The notes below the pieces were generated by a model that worked only from the letters and a program-made list of their open reading frames with translations, did not search any database and had not been told where the DNA came from. A stretch of DNA of 64,000 bases, taken from NCBI RefSeq assembly GCF_007856155.1, contig NZ_CP042266.1:5952001-6016000 (forward strand), written 5' to 3'. The stretch comes from Streptomyces qinzhouensis. GTDB lineage: Bacteria > Actinomycetota > Actinomycetes > Streptomycetales > Streptomycetaceae. The translations under genes were made by a program, and so were the position numbers. Below are positions 43,697 to 51,740 of this stretch, piece after piece; within the stretch, counting starts at the first letter, position 1; each line of letters starts with the position of its first letter.

Positions 43697-45331
43697 TCAG
43701 ACGCGGTCCGCGGCCGCCGCCTGCGGAGCCGGGACCGTGACCCGCAGTCCCAGCACCCCCAGATCCACCGTGCCCTCCGGCTCCGCGTACCAGCGCCAGT
43801 GCGCCCCGGGGACGTCCCCGGCCGCCAGCACCGTCCAGTTGCCGCGCGGGGATGCCAGCTCCGCCAGTGCCCGTGCCTCCGCCGGCTCAGGGGGCCGGGG
43901 GACCAGCAGAAAGCCCGCGATCGGGCCCCCGCCGCCGACCGACCGGACCAGGCCCAGGCCGAGGTCCTCCGCCGCTTCGAAAACGGTCCGCGGCGCCCGG
44001 TCCCGTACCTCGGCGGCCGACCGGATCCGCACCAGACCGTGCAGGCCCGGCAGGGCGTCGGCGCCCGGATCCACGGCCACCACCACGGTGTTCTGCCAGG
44101 GCAGTTCCAGCAGCCCGTGACCGAGGGCGGCGATCGTGTCCCGGGCGACCCGCAGATCCCCGCGGACGCTGAGCGCGCCCCGGATCTGGCCCAGACCCAC
44201 CATGATCTGAGCGCCGTGCGCATCGACGCCCACCCGGGCCAGATGCGGCAGCGTTAGCTCCCGCCCGTGCTCGCCGAATCCGGAGCCTGAGCTGGTGCTG
44301 GTGCTGGTGCTGGTGCTGGTGCTGGTGCCGAGGGTGTCGGGATGCCCCTCGCGGCGCCAGTTGTACGGGGTGACCTCGGTCCACGGCAGCGGCGCCCGGT
44401 CGGCGCCCGACACGGACGCCAGCAGTCCCGAAGGCTCCACGCGCACGCTGTACACCCGGGGCGGGGCGGCGGAGGCGTGCGCCAGCTCGTCCAGTGCGCC
44501 GCGGACCAGGACGGGGGTACGGCTGTCGGCGGCCAGCCGCCGGGCGAGGGCGCCCCGGCGGCGGCGCAGCAGGGCGAGCGCGAGCGGCCGGGGAAGCCGC
44601 GGCCGCAGCGCCCGGCCGGTCCGCGCCAGCCCCCGGCCCGTCGCGCGCAGCGCCCGGGCCAACCGCCGGCGGGCGATGACGGCCACGGTCAGCGCCACGA
44701 CTCCGGCGGCGCCGCCGATGAGGAGCGGCAGGGGGACGCGGTCGCCGACCGAGGCGAAGGGGTTGGCGGAGTTCGCCGACCTCGTGGTGCGGGGGCCCGC
44801 CGGGGCGGTGCCGCTGCCGGGCGGGGCCGCCGTGCCCGGCGGGGCGCCGTTCTCGCCGGGCAGGACCCCGAACTGCACGTCCCGGCCTTCGGCGTCGGCG
44901 GGCAGCCGCAGCGCGAATCCGGGCACGACCTGTTCGGCGCCGAGGAAGAGCTGTCCGTCGGGCAGGGTGCGGCCGGTGTTGAGGACGAGGATCTCCTGGA
45001 AGCGGTCCGCGTCGCCGAGGGTGCGTTCGGCGATGCCGCTCAGCTCGTCCACCCGGCCGCCGTTCTCCTCCGGCGACTTGACCACGTAGAACTTCGTCAG
45101 CTCATTGGCCGGGGCGAGTGCGGGGGTGGTGAGTACGGGGGCGGTGAGCGGCGCACCGGATACGGCCGCCCGCGCGGGCGCGGCCAGCAGGAGAACCGTG
45201 CCGAGCGCCGCCGTACCCAGCAGCAGCGCGGGCGCCGGGAGACGGCGCCCGCGGCCCGCCCGAAGGGGTGCGGGGACTGTCGCCGTGGTTCCGGATCGGT
45301 CGCGGGGGCCGTCTCTGGGGTCGTCTCGCAT
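43697..45331 (-). CDS. LysM-like membrane protein of the T7SS-type island
   Basis: A 544-residue protein with an N-terminal signal or anchor (about 30-55, ALLLGTAALGTVLLLAAPARA), an extracellular LysM-like segment (about 80-150: TKFYVVKSPEENGGRVDELSG, then EILVLNTGRTLPDG), a Gly/Pro linker, a single membrane helix (about 205-225, LPLLIGGAAGVVALTVAVIA), a basic stretch, and a cytoplasmic alpha/beta region (about 275-540) without a recognised fold. A (Thr-Ser)6 run near residue 350 is encoded by a GCTGGT microsatellite (44291-44337). The ATG at 45331 follows GGAGGA/GGAAAG. It is divergent from the T7SS-signal protein gene, and both have an ECF-type promoter. Relatives occur in streptomycete T7SS-like loci. 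Confidence 0.78.
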   Translation of the reverse strand: MRDDPRDGPRDRSGTTATVPAPLRAGRGRRLPAPALLLGTAALGTVLLLAAPARAAVSGAPLTAPVLTTPALAPANELTKFYVVKSPEENGGRVDELSGIAERTLGDADRFQEILVLNTGRTLPDGQLFLGAEQVVPGFALRLPADAEGRDVQFGVLPGENGAPPGTAAPPGSGTAPAGPRTTRSANSANPFASVGDRVPLPLLIGGAAGVVALTVAVIARRRLARALRATGRGLARTGRALRPRLPRPLALALLRRRRGALARRLAADSRTPVLVRGALDELAHASAAPPRVYSVRVEPSGLLASVSGADRAPLPWTEVTPYNWRREGHPDTLGTSTSTSTSTSTSSGSGFGEHGRELTLPHLARVGVDAHGAQIMVGLGQIRGALSVRGDLRVARDTIAALGHGLLELPWQNTVVVAVDPGADALPGLHGLVRIRSAAEVRDRAPRTVFEAAEDLGLGLVRSVGGGGPIAGFLLVPRPPEPAEARALAELASPRGNWTVLAAGDVPGAHWRWYAEPEGTVDLGVLGLRVTVPAPQAAAADRV

Positions 45332-45401
45332 CTTTCCGTGTCCTCCTCCGCCGGGTGGCCGTCGTACGCGGGTGGCGTGCTTCGGGGGTGCTTCGGGGGT
45401 G

Positions 45402-45430
45402 CACACGGGCGGTGGCGGCGAACCGGTTCA
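45402..45430 (-). promoter_or_regulatory. putative ECF sigma promoter, LysM gene
   Basis: On the minus strand, TGAACC (45430-45425), 17 nt, CGTGTG (45407-45402). The leader to the ATG at 45331 is about 65 nt. It is back to back with the promoter at 45500-45527. Confidence 0.6.
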
Positions 45431-45499
45431 ACGGAGTTCGCGGCGGGCCACCGCGGGGGCCTTCGGCGACGGCCCGGCCCGGGTCGCCGAACCGGTCGC

Positions 45500-45527
45500 T
45501 GAACCGGTCGCGGAGCCGGTACGTGCC
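45500..45527 (+). promoter_or_regulatory. putative ECF sigma promoter, T7SS-signal protein gene
   Basis: TGAACC (45500-45505), 16 nt, CGTGCC (45522-45527). The predicted leader to the ATG at 45567 is about 34 nt. Confidence 0.6.
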
Positions 45528-45566
45528 TGGCTCGGTGACCGGACCAGGAGGCCAGGAGGCGGGCAG

Positions 45567-48500
45567 ATGCCGCGACGACACACCACGGGCTGGGAGGTCC
45601 TCGGCTTCGGCGAGGACCCCACGCCGGGGAGCCCGGACGATATCCGCGTCCTCTCGGGGACGTACCGCGAACTGGGCGACCGGGCCGGGGAGGGCGTCGA
45701 ACTGCTCCGCGGCGACGGGCGGATCAGGGCCGGCAAGGGCGAGGCGATGGACGCCCTGCGGGAGCGGGTGAAGGAGGTGCCCGGCATGCTGGAGCGCACC
45801 CGCGACTCGTTCCGGCGGGCCGCCGACGCCTACCGGGACTACGCCGGTGAGCTGGAGACCGCCCAGGGCCTGCTGGACGAGGCGATCGACCTGGGGCAGG
45901 CGAACGCGGGCCCGGCGGGGACCGAGGTGCCCGAACCGGCCGCCGACGCCACCCCCGAGCAGATCGAGGCGAACAGCGCGGAGCGCGGCCGGGTCGCGGC
46001 GGCGCAGGCCGAACTGGACCGGGCGATCGCCCTGGGACGGCAGGCCAGGGAGGTGCGGGCGGGCGCGTCGAACCGGGCGTCGGTCACCCTGCGGGACGCC
46101 GCGGACGATGCCATTCCCGAGCGCAGCGATATCAAGAAGATCGGGGACTTCCTCGCCGACAACCCGATCGTGGAGATCATCGCGGGGATCGTCATCGGCA
46201 TCGTCGCGGTGTTCTTCCCGGTGGTGGGCATCCTGCTGGGCGCGGCGCTTCTGGCCTTCTCGGTGATCCGGATGGTGGCCCAGGGGAAGATCGACGTCGG
46301 TGAGCTGCTGATCAACATCCTGACGCTGGTGCCGGGCGGGGTGCTGCTCGGCGCGATCGGCAAGATCGGCGCATCGGTCGCCAAGCTGACGAAACTGGCG
46401 CCGCTGCTGGCCAAGTTCGGCAAGGGCACCGGGACGATCTCGGCGTTCGCCACCAAGTCGCTCCAGGGCTCCACCGCCTTCCGGAAGTTCTTCGGGCCGC
46501 TGGGGAAGGGGATCGCCGGGCTGAAGGTCAATCCGGCGGCGGCCCTGGCGGGGAAGTTCGCGGTCGACGTGGGAACCGAATTCAGTCTGGGGCTCGCCGC
46601 TTCGGCCATTACGGCCGAGGTCGAGAAGAAGCCTTTGGACATCAAGAACGCGGTCATCGGAGCGGCCATCGGTGCGGCGGTCGGTGGTGGTTTCACTCTC
46701 TTCGGCGGTACCGCCCTGGCCAACAACATCAAGAACGCCTTTACGGTGAAGGGGAAATTCAAGAGCAATATCGACAAGGCGTTCTCGCCGCAGAGCTTCG
46801 GCTTCGCACCCGACGGGAAATTCGCCTTCGGAAATCTGCTCTTCGTGGACGGGGTGGGCTTTCCGCAGAAGACCGGATTCCACGGGATCCTGGGCAAGAC
46901 GTCGTCGAGCGCCGAGACCGGGGCGGTCTCCACCAAGATCACCACACCGGACGGGCTGACGACGGAGACGAAGATCGACCCGGGCGGGCAGAAGCCGCCG
47001 AAGGACGCCGTGGCACCCCCGCCGGTGGTCTCGGCGAAGACCACGACCCCGGACGGTTTCACCTCGGAGACCACCGGGGGCACCAACACCATCACGTCCC
47101 CCGAGGGCGGGACGGTGGTGTCGGACGGCACCACGACGACGGTGGCGACGCCGGTGGCCGGTGGGAAGAGCCCGCTGACCACCACGCTGACACCCGACGG
47201 CTTCACCACCTCCGGGTCCTTCGGCGAGATCGCCAAGGGGCCGGACGGGACCACGATCGCGGGGCCCCGGCCGCCGCAGGGCGATGCGCCGGGGGACACC
47301 GACGCGAACGCCGATGTCCCGGACCTGAACGGCCGGAACAACGGTGCCCCGAACGCGCAGGACGGGAACGGCGCCGACATCAACGCCATCGACGCCAACG
47401 ACGTCAACGCCATCAACGACTTCAACGACGTCGATGCGATCGTCCCCGACCCGCTGCCCCGCAACGACGGCGGGGACGGTGGCGGTAACCCCAACAACCC
47501 CAACAACCCCAACAACCCCAACAACGCGGGCAACGCCGACAACGCGGGCGACGGCGGCCCGCCCCCGCCCGCCCCGCCGAAATTCGTGCTCGACGCGAAC
47601 GGCATCGGCACCCCCGACGGCTCCGTCTCCGTCTCCGACAACGGCAGCTTCAGCACCGTGAAGACGGACACCACCGGCGTCACCAACCAGAACAACGTCA
47701 TCGACGTCTTCGACCGGCCGAACCCGGACGGCACCCCGCCCGTCGTCACCGTCGCCCCCGGCACCGGCGCGGTCACCGTGAATCTGCCCGGTGACCATAC
47801 GATCGCCACGAACACCGGCACCCCGGGCGCCTTCACCGTCGACACCAACCCGGTGAACCTCGCGCCGAACGGCTCGCTCGCCTTCACCGACGGCGGCAAC
47901 GGCCAGACGGTCACCCTCCCGCCGCCCGGCGGCACCGGCCCGGTTACCGTCCAGGACGGCACCACCACGACCACCGTCAACCAGGACGGTTCCGCCGTCG
48001 TCAGCACCCCCGGTGGCCCGACGACCACGCTCGGGAACAACGGCTTCTCGGTGAACACCGGCGGCCCGAACCCCACCACGGTCTCCTTCAACGGCCCGGC
48101 CGGAACCCTCGGCATCACACCCGGCACCGGGCCCACCGTCACGGTCGACCCGGCCGGCGGCTTCACCGTGGGCGGGGTGACCGGTACCGGGCCGGGCAGC
48201 GGCACCCTGGGCGGACCGGGCGGAACCGTCGGCTTCGGCCCCGGCGGCCACACCCTCACCCCCACCGGCACAGCAGGCGCCGGAACCCCCTTCACCGTCA
48301 AACCGGACGGCTCCTTCAGCCACGGCGGCATCACCCAGGCGCCGGACGGTTCCCTCACGACCGGCGGAACCGGCTCTCCCACCGCCGTCGCCCCGCCGGG
48401 ACCCGGCGGTCAGACGGTGGTGACCCACAACGGCCTGGACGTGACGGTCGGCGACGGCGGGCAGCTGACCGTCAAGGTGTACAACGAGGGCGGAAAGATC

Positions 48501-51254
48501 ACGGTCGAGCCGTACGGCTCCCAGCCCACCGCCGCCCAGCCGGTCACCATCGGCGACGCGACCATCGGCCCGGACGGCACCGGCGGGTCCGTTATCACCG
48601 TGGACGCCGGGCAGGGCACCGTACTGACCCTGGGCAACGGTGTTTCGACGGTCACCTCCGGCCCCTTCACCACCACCCACGGGCCGAACGGCCTCAGCAC
48701 CGCACTCCTCGGCACCCCCGGAACGCCGGGCGGGACGGTGTCCACCCAGCCGGGCGGCACCACGGTCACCCAGGGCCCGACGACCGTCAGCACCTCCCCG
48801 GCCACCGGCAACACCACCGTCACCGACGCCACCAACCCCGCCAACCCCGCGGTGATCGTCTCCCCCGCGAACGCCGAAGCGGACACCCCGCTCACCGTCA
48901 CCACCTCGGACGGCACCGGCTCGACCCTCACCCCGGACGGCGCCCAGACCTCCGTCGACGGCAACCCCGCGGCAGCCGCGACCGTGAACACCACCGGCGA
49001 CGGCGCTCCCACGGTCACCGGCCAGGCACCCGCGGGCGCCAACACCACGCTCGGCCACACCCCCGCGGGCACCACCGTGACCGACGCCGACGGCGGCTTC
49101 ACGGTCAACGGCACCAACCAGTCCATCGGCAGCGGCGGCGCGACCATCACCACCGGAACCAGCGCGTCCGGCGCCCCCGCCGTCTCCGTAGCCACCCCGG
49201 ACGGCAATGGCGGTACGGTGCCCACCACCGCGAACGGGACGGCCATCACCACCCCCGAGGTCACCGTCAGCACCCCCGGCACGGGCGAGGTCCTCGTCAC
49301 TCCGGTGCCGGACGGCGGCGGCGGGCCGACCACGGTGGGCATCGGCCCGGACGGCACACTGCACGTCCAGGGCCCCGGCGGGAACAGCGCCGACGTCGCC
49401 CCGCCCCGGAACCAGCACGGCGGCGGGACCACCCCCGGCGACGCCAAGGTCACCAACGCCGACGGCGACACGATCACCGGCTCCGGCAACACCGTCACCG
49501 TCGGCTCGGGCGGTTTCACCACCACCTTCACCTCCGGCGACAACGGCACCACGGTCAGCACCGTCCACGACAAGAGCGGCACCGGCCACACGATCGCGCC
49601 CGGCGGACAGCTCACCGTGCGGAACCCGCCCGGCGGAGAGACGACCACCGCGACCAACACCGGCGGCACCGTCACCACCCCGCCCGACACCGGCCCCCTC
49701 AAGGGCCACCCCGAGTTCACCGGCGGCGACAACACCCTCACCAACGGCCAGGGCGGAACGACCGTCACCACCCCGGGCACGGACCCGGTCGCGGACCCCG
49801 GCAGTACGGCCACCCACCACCCCGGACCGGTCAACGGCCTCGACGGCGTCGTCGACATCACCCACGGCCCGGCGAGCGGCTCCTTCGCCCCCGGCGGGGT
49901 GACCGAGCTGAAACCCTCCGGGAACCAGGTCAACGGGCAGACCGTCGACACGGCGGGGAACCCGGTCGGCGACCAGCCCGGCCAGACCGGCATCAGCACC
50001 GTGACCGGCGACGGCAAGGGCGGAATCTCCGTACCCGCGTTCGGCGGTGCGGGCTCCGTCCAGCACAACGGTTTCTTCGGCGGGACCACGACCGTCGACA
50101 CCGGCACCACGACCATCAGCAAGACCACGGACGGCTTCGCCGAGAACGTGAGCACACCCGGCCAGAAGTCCGGCGTCCTCGACGGCCCGGCCAATCCGGC
50201 CGCCCCCGCCCCCAAGAACCAGCCCGTCTTCACCGTCGGCGGCACCGACGGCAACGGCCCGACCGTGGAGATCCCGGTCAAAGGCGGCGGCGCCACCGTC
50301 CACGGCTCCACCTTCGATATCAAGGCGCTGGGAGACGGGGCCTTCGAGGTGTCCGTACCCGGCGGCGGCACCGGCGGTAACAACGACTCCGTCACCGTCA
50401 CGGGCGACGGCGGCCTCACGGGCCCCGGGGTCACCCAGCCGCCCGCCGCGCCCCTCACGGGCCCCGGGGTCACCCAGCCGCCCGCCGCGCAGAACGGCCA
50501 ACCGCCGCCACCCACGATCACCCTCAGCAATGGAGCCGTGGTGACCGCGGGCTCCCCGCCCACCTTCACCGCCCCGCCCGACGGCAGCGGCACCACCCTC
50601 ACCTTCAACACCAACCACGGCACCGCGACCACCCAGGACCCCGCCAACGGCATCACCATCACCCAGCACCCCGGCGGCTCCGCCGGCTTCCAGAGCACCG
50701 CGGGCGGCCAGCACACCACCCTCACCGTCACCAACAGCGGCGTCAGCGGCACCGTCACCACGACCGGCGGCGACAACCCCGGCACCTTCCAGGTCAACGC
50801 GGGCGACAGCGGCGCGGTCCAGGTCAAGGACCCGGCGGGCAAGACCACCGAACTGGACCCGGGCGGCTCCTTCCACGAACAGCACTCGCCGTCCCACGCC
50901 TACGACGCCCACGTCAACGGACCGACCGCCACCACCGAATACCAGGAGTACGGCTACGAGGCGGCGACCAACCTCATCAAGGGCACCATCAGCAATCTGA
51001 TCACCGCCAAATTCCAGATCGACCAGGGCACCGATCCGGCGACCGCACTGGAGAACGCCGGAGTCAAGATCGGCAACGGTCTCGCGAACGGCCTGGCCAA
51101 CAAGGCCCTGGAGAACAAGTACGGCTTCAAGACCGGCGGTCTGGAGACCGGGCTCGCCCAGATCCCCACCAAGACCATCGGCGGTCTCGACAACAACCAG
51201 GACCTCGGCTACCTCAACCCGGCGCCCGACCCGGCCCTCGGCACCACCAGCTGA
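45567..51254 (+). CDS. giant putative T7SS-secreted protein with Gly/Thr beta-repeat region
   Basis: A 1,895-residue protein without a Sec signal. The N-terminus GWEVLGFGEDPTPGSPDDIR matches the T7SS-secretion-signal domain (about 5-45) and is followed by helical, WXG-like coiled regions to about 180. Hydrophobic segments follow (about 198-280, IIAGIVIGIVAVFFPVVGIL and LLINILTLVPGGVLLGAIG), as does a Gly-rich part (AAIGAAVGGGFTLFGG). From about 450 to 1,760 the chain is a Gly/Thr/Asn/Pro-rich repeat of the type TTxxxDGxxxTxxGP, probably a beta-helix or beta-roll. It includes (NPN)n near 640 and a recent 39-nt duplication at 50415-50489. A non-repetitive 100-residue tail ends it (YQEYGYEAATNLIKGTISNL). 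AGGAGG lies 7 nt before the ATG. I infer a fibre or effector exported by the EssC-like machine. Confidence 0.82.
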   Translation: MPRRHTTGWEVLGFGEDPTPGSPDDIRVLSGTYRELGDRAGEGVELLRGDGRIRAGKGEAMDALRERVKEVPGMLERTRDSFRRAADAYRDYAGELETAQGLLDEAIDLGQANAGPAGTEVPEPAADATPEQIEANSAERGRVAAAQAELDRAIALGRQAREVRAGASNRASVTLRDAADDAIPERSDIKKIGDFLADNPIVEIIAGIVIGIVAVFFPVVGILLGAALLAFSVIRMVAQGKIDVGELLINILTLVPGGVLLGAIGKIGASVAKLTKLAPLLAKFGKGTGTISAFATKSLQGSTAFRKFFGPLGKGIAGLKVNPAAALAGKFAVDVGTEFSLGLAASAITAEVEKKPLDIKNAVIGAAIGAAVGGGFTLFGGTALANNIKNAFTVKGKFKSNIDKAFSPQSFGFAPDGKFAFGNLLFVDGVGFPQKTGFHGILGKTSSSAETGAVSTKITTPDGLTTETKIDPGGQKPPKDAVAPPPVVSAKTTTPDGFTSETTGGTNTITSPEGGTVVSDGTTTTVATPVAGGKSPLTTTLTPDGFTTSGSFGEIAKGPDGTTIAGPRPPQGDAPGDTDANADVPDLNGRNNGAPNAQDGNGADINAIDANDVNAINDFNDVDAIVPDPLPRNDGGDGGGNPNNPNNPNNPNNAGNADNAGDGGPPPPAPPKFVLDANGIGTPDGSVSVSDNGSFSTVKTDTTGVTNQNNVIDVFDRPNPDGTPPVVTVAPGTGAVTVNLPGDHTIATNTGTPGAFTVDTNPVNLAPNGSLAFTDGGNGQTVTLPPPGGTGPVTVQDGTTTTTVNQDGSAVVSTPGGPTTTLGNNGFSVNTGGPNPTTVSFNGPAGTLGITPGTGPTVTVDPAGGFTVGGVTGTGPGSGTLGGPGGTVGFGPGGHTLTPTGTAGAGTPFTVKPDGSFSHGGITQAPDGSLTTGGTGSPTAVAPPGPGGQTVVTHNGLDVTVGDGGQLTVKVYNEGGKITVEPYGSQPTAAQPVTIGDATIGPDGTGGSVITVDAGQGTVLTLGNGVSTVTSGPFTTTHGPNGLSTALLGTPGTPGGTVSTQPGGTTVTQGPTTVSTSPATGNTTVTDATNPANPAVIVSPANAEADTPLTVTTSDGTGSTLTPDGAQTSVDGNPAAAATVNTTGDGAPTVTGQAPAGANTTLGHTPAGTTVTDADGGFTVNGTNQSIGSGGATITTGTSASGAPAVSVATPDGNGGTVPTTANGTAITTPEVTVSTPGTGEVLVTPVPDGGGGPTTVGIGPDGTLHVQGPGGNSADVAPPRNQHGGGTTPGDAKVTNADGDTITGSGNTVTVGSGGFTTTFTSGDNGTTVSTVHDKSGTGHTIAPGGQLTVRNPPGGETTTATNTGGTVTTPPDTGPLKGHPEFTGGDNTLTNGQGGTTVTTPGTDPVADPGSTATHHPGPVNGLDGVVDITHGPASGSFAPGGVTELKPSGNQVNGQTVDTAGNPVGDQPGQTGISTVTGDGKGGISVPAFGGAGSVQHNGFFGGTTTVDTGTTTISKTTDGFAENVSTPGQKSGVLDGPANPAAPAPKNQPVFTVGGTDGNGPTVEIPVKGGGATVHGSTFDIKALGDGAFEVSVPGGGTGGNNDSVTVTGDGGLTGPGVTQPPAAPLTGPGVTQPPAAQNGQPPPPTITLSNGAVVTAGSPPTFTAPPDGSGTTLTFNTNHGTATTQDPANGITITQHPGGSAGFQSTAGGQHTTLTVTNSGVSGTVTTTGGDNPGTFQVNAGDSGAVQVKDPAGKTTELDPGGSFHEQHSPSHAYDAHVNGPTATTEYQEYGYEAATNLIKGTISNLITAKFQIDQGTDPATALENAGVKIGNGLANGLANKALENKYGFKTGGLETGLAQIPTKTIGGLDNNQDLGYLNPAPDPALGTTS
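50415..50489 (+). repeat. recent in-frame 39-nt direct duplication
   Basis: Thirty-six identical bases recur at a 39-nt step, duplicating the peptide LTGPGVTQPPAA within the repeat region of the T7SS-type giant protein. Confidence 0.8.
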
Positions 51255-51272
51255 CGCCGCCCCCGGGGAGGC

Positions 51273-51300
51273 TGAACCGCCGCCCCCGCCCGTACGTGTT
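51273..51300 (+). promoter_or_regulatory. putative ECF sigma promoter, WXG100/EssC operon
   Basis: TGAACC (51273-51278), 16 nt, CGTGTT (51295-51300). The predicted leader to the ATG at 51341 is about 35 nt, nearly the same as at 45500 and 58599. Confidence 0.68.
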
Positions 51301-51340
51301 CCCGGTACCGCAACCACCCACCGCAGCAGGGAGGCACCCC

Positions 51341-51637
51341 ATGGCCGACTACATCGTCAACGACGAGCGGCTCAACCAGACCGCCGCCAGCACCATGAAC
51401 CAGTACGACACCGCCATCGCCCAGCTCCAGGCCATCCGCACCGAACTGACCAACCTGACCTCCGACGGCTACAACACCCCCGCCGCGAAGGCCGACTTCC
51501 TGCCCTTCTGCGAAGACTTCTTCCGCGGCTACGACTCCGTCGTCCAGGGCCTCCAGGGCATCTCCAAGTACGTCAAGGGCGTCGGCGACGGCTTCTCCCA
51601 GCTCGACCGCGACCTCGGCGCGAGCCTGCGCGGCTGA
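51341..51637 (+). CDS. WXG100-like (EsxA/ESAT-6 family) protein
   Basis: A 98-residue helical-hairpin protein without a signal peptide, the size and layout of T7SS substrates or chaperones. The turn between the two helices reads LTSDGYNTP, so the usual Trp of WxG is replaced by Ser (S-D-G). Helix 1 is NDERLNQTAASTMNQYDTA, and helix 2 runs FFRGYDSVVQGLQGISKYV. GGGAGG precedes the ATG at 51341; the frame back to 51296 is rejected. It lies 104 nt before the EssC-like gene, on the same probable transcript, and should be a partner or substrate of that ATPase. Confidence 0.85.
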   Translation: MADYIVNDERLNQTAASTMNQYDTAIAQLQAIRTELTNLTSDGYNTPAAKADFLPFCEDFFRGYDSVVQGLQGISKYVKGVGDGFSQLDRDLGASLRG

Positions 51638-51740
51638 CGACGGCCGCCCGCCCCCGGACCGCCGGGCACCGGACCTCCGGACCGCCCGGCGCGCCCCGCC
51701 CCGAAGGCGCACCAGCCAGAACCCCCGACAAGGAGTGCCC

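Noticed and set aside
47461..50900. Repeat region considered as a CRISPR array or satellite
   Set aside because: The repeats are protein-level, degenerate and in frame; there are no constant repeats with unique spacers and no cas genes.
45102..51317. 2,071-codon open frame on the minus strand
   Set aside because: Shadow of the T7SS-signal protein gene, whose plus-strand frame has a proper start, ribosome-binding site, promoter-like motif and recognisable N-terminus.
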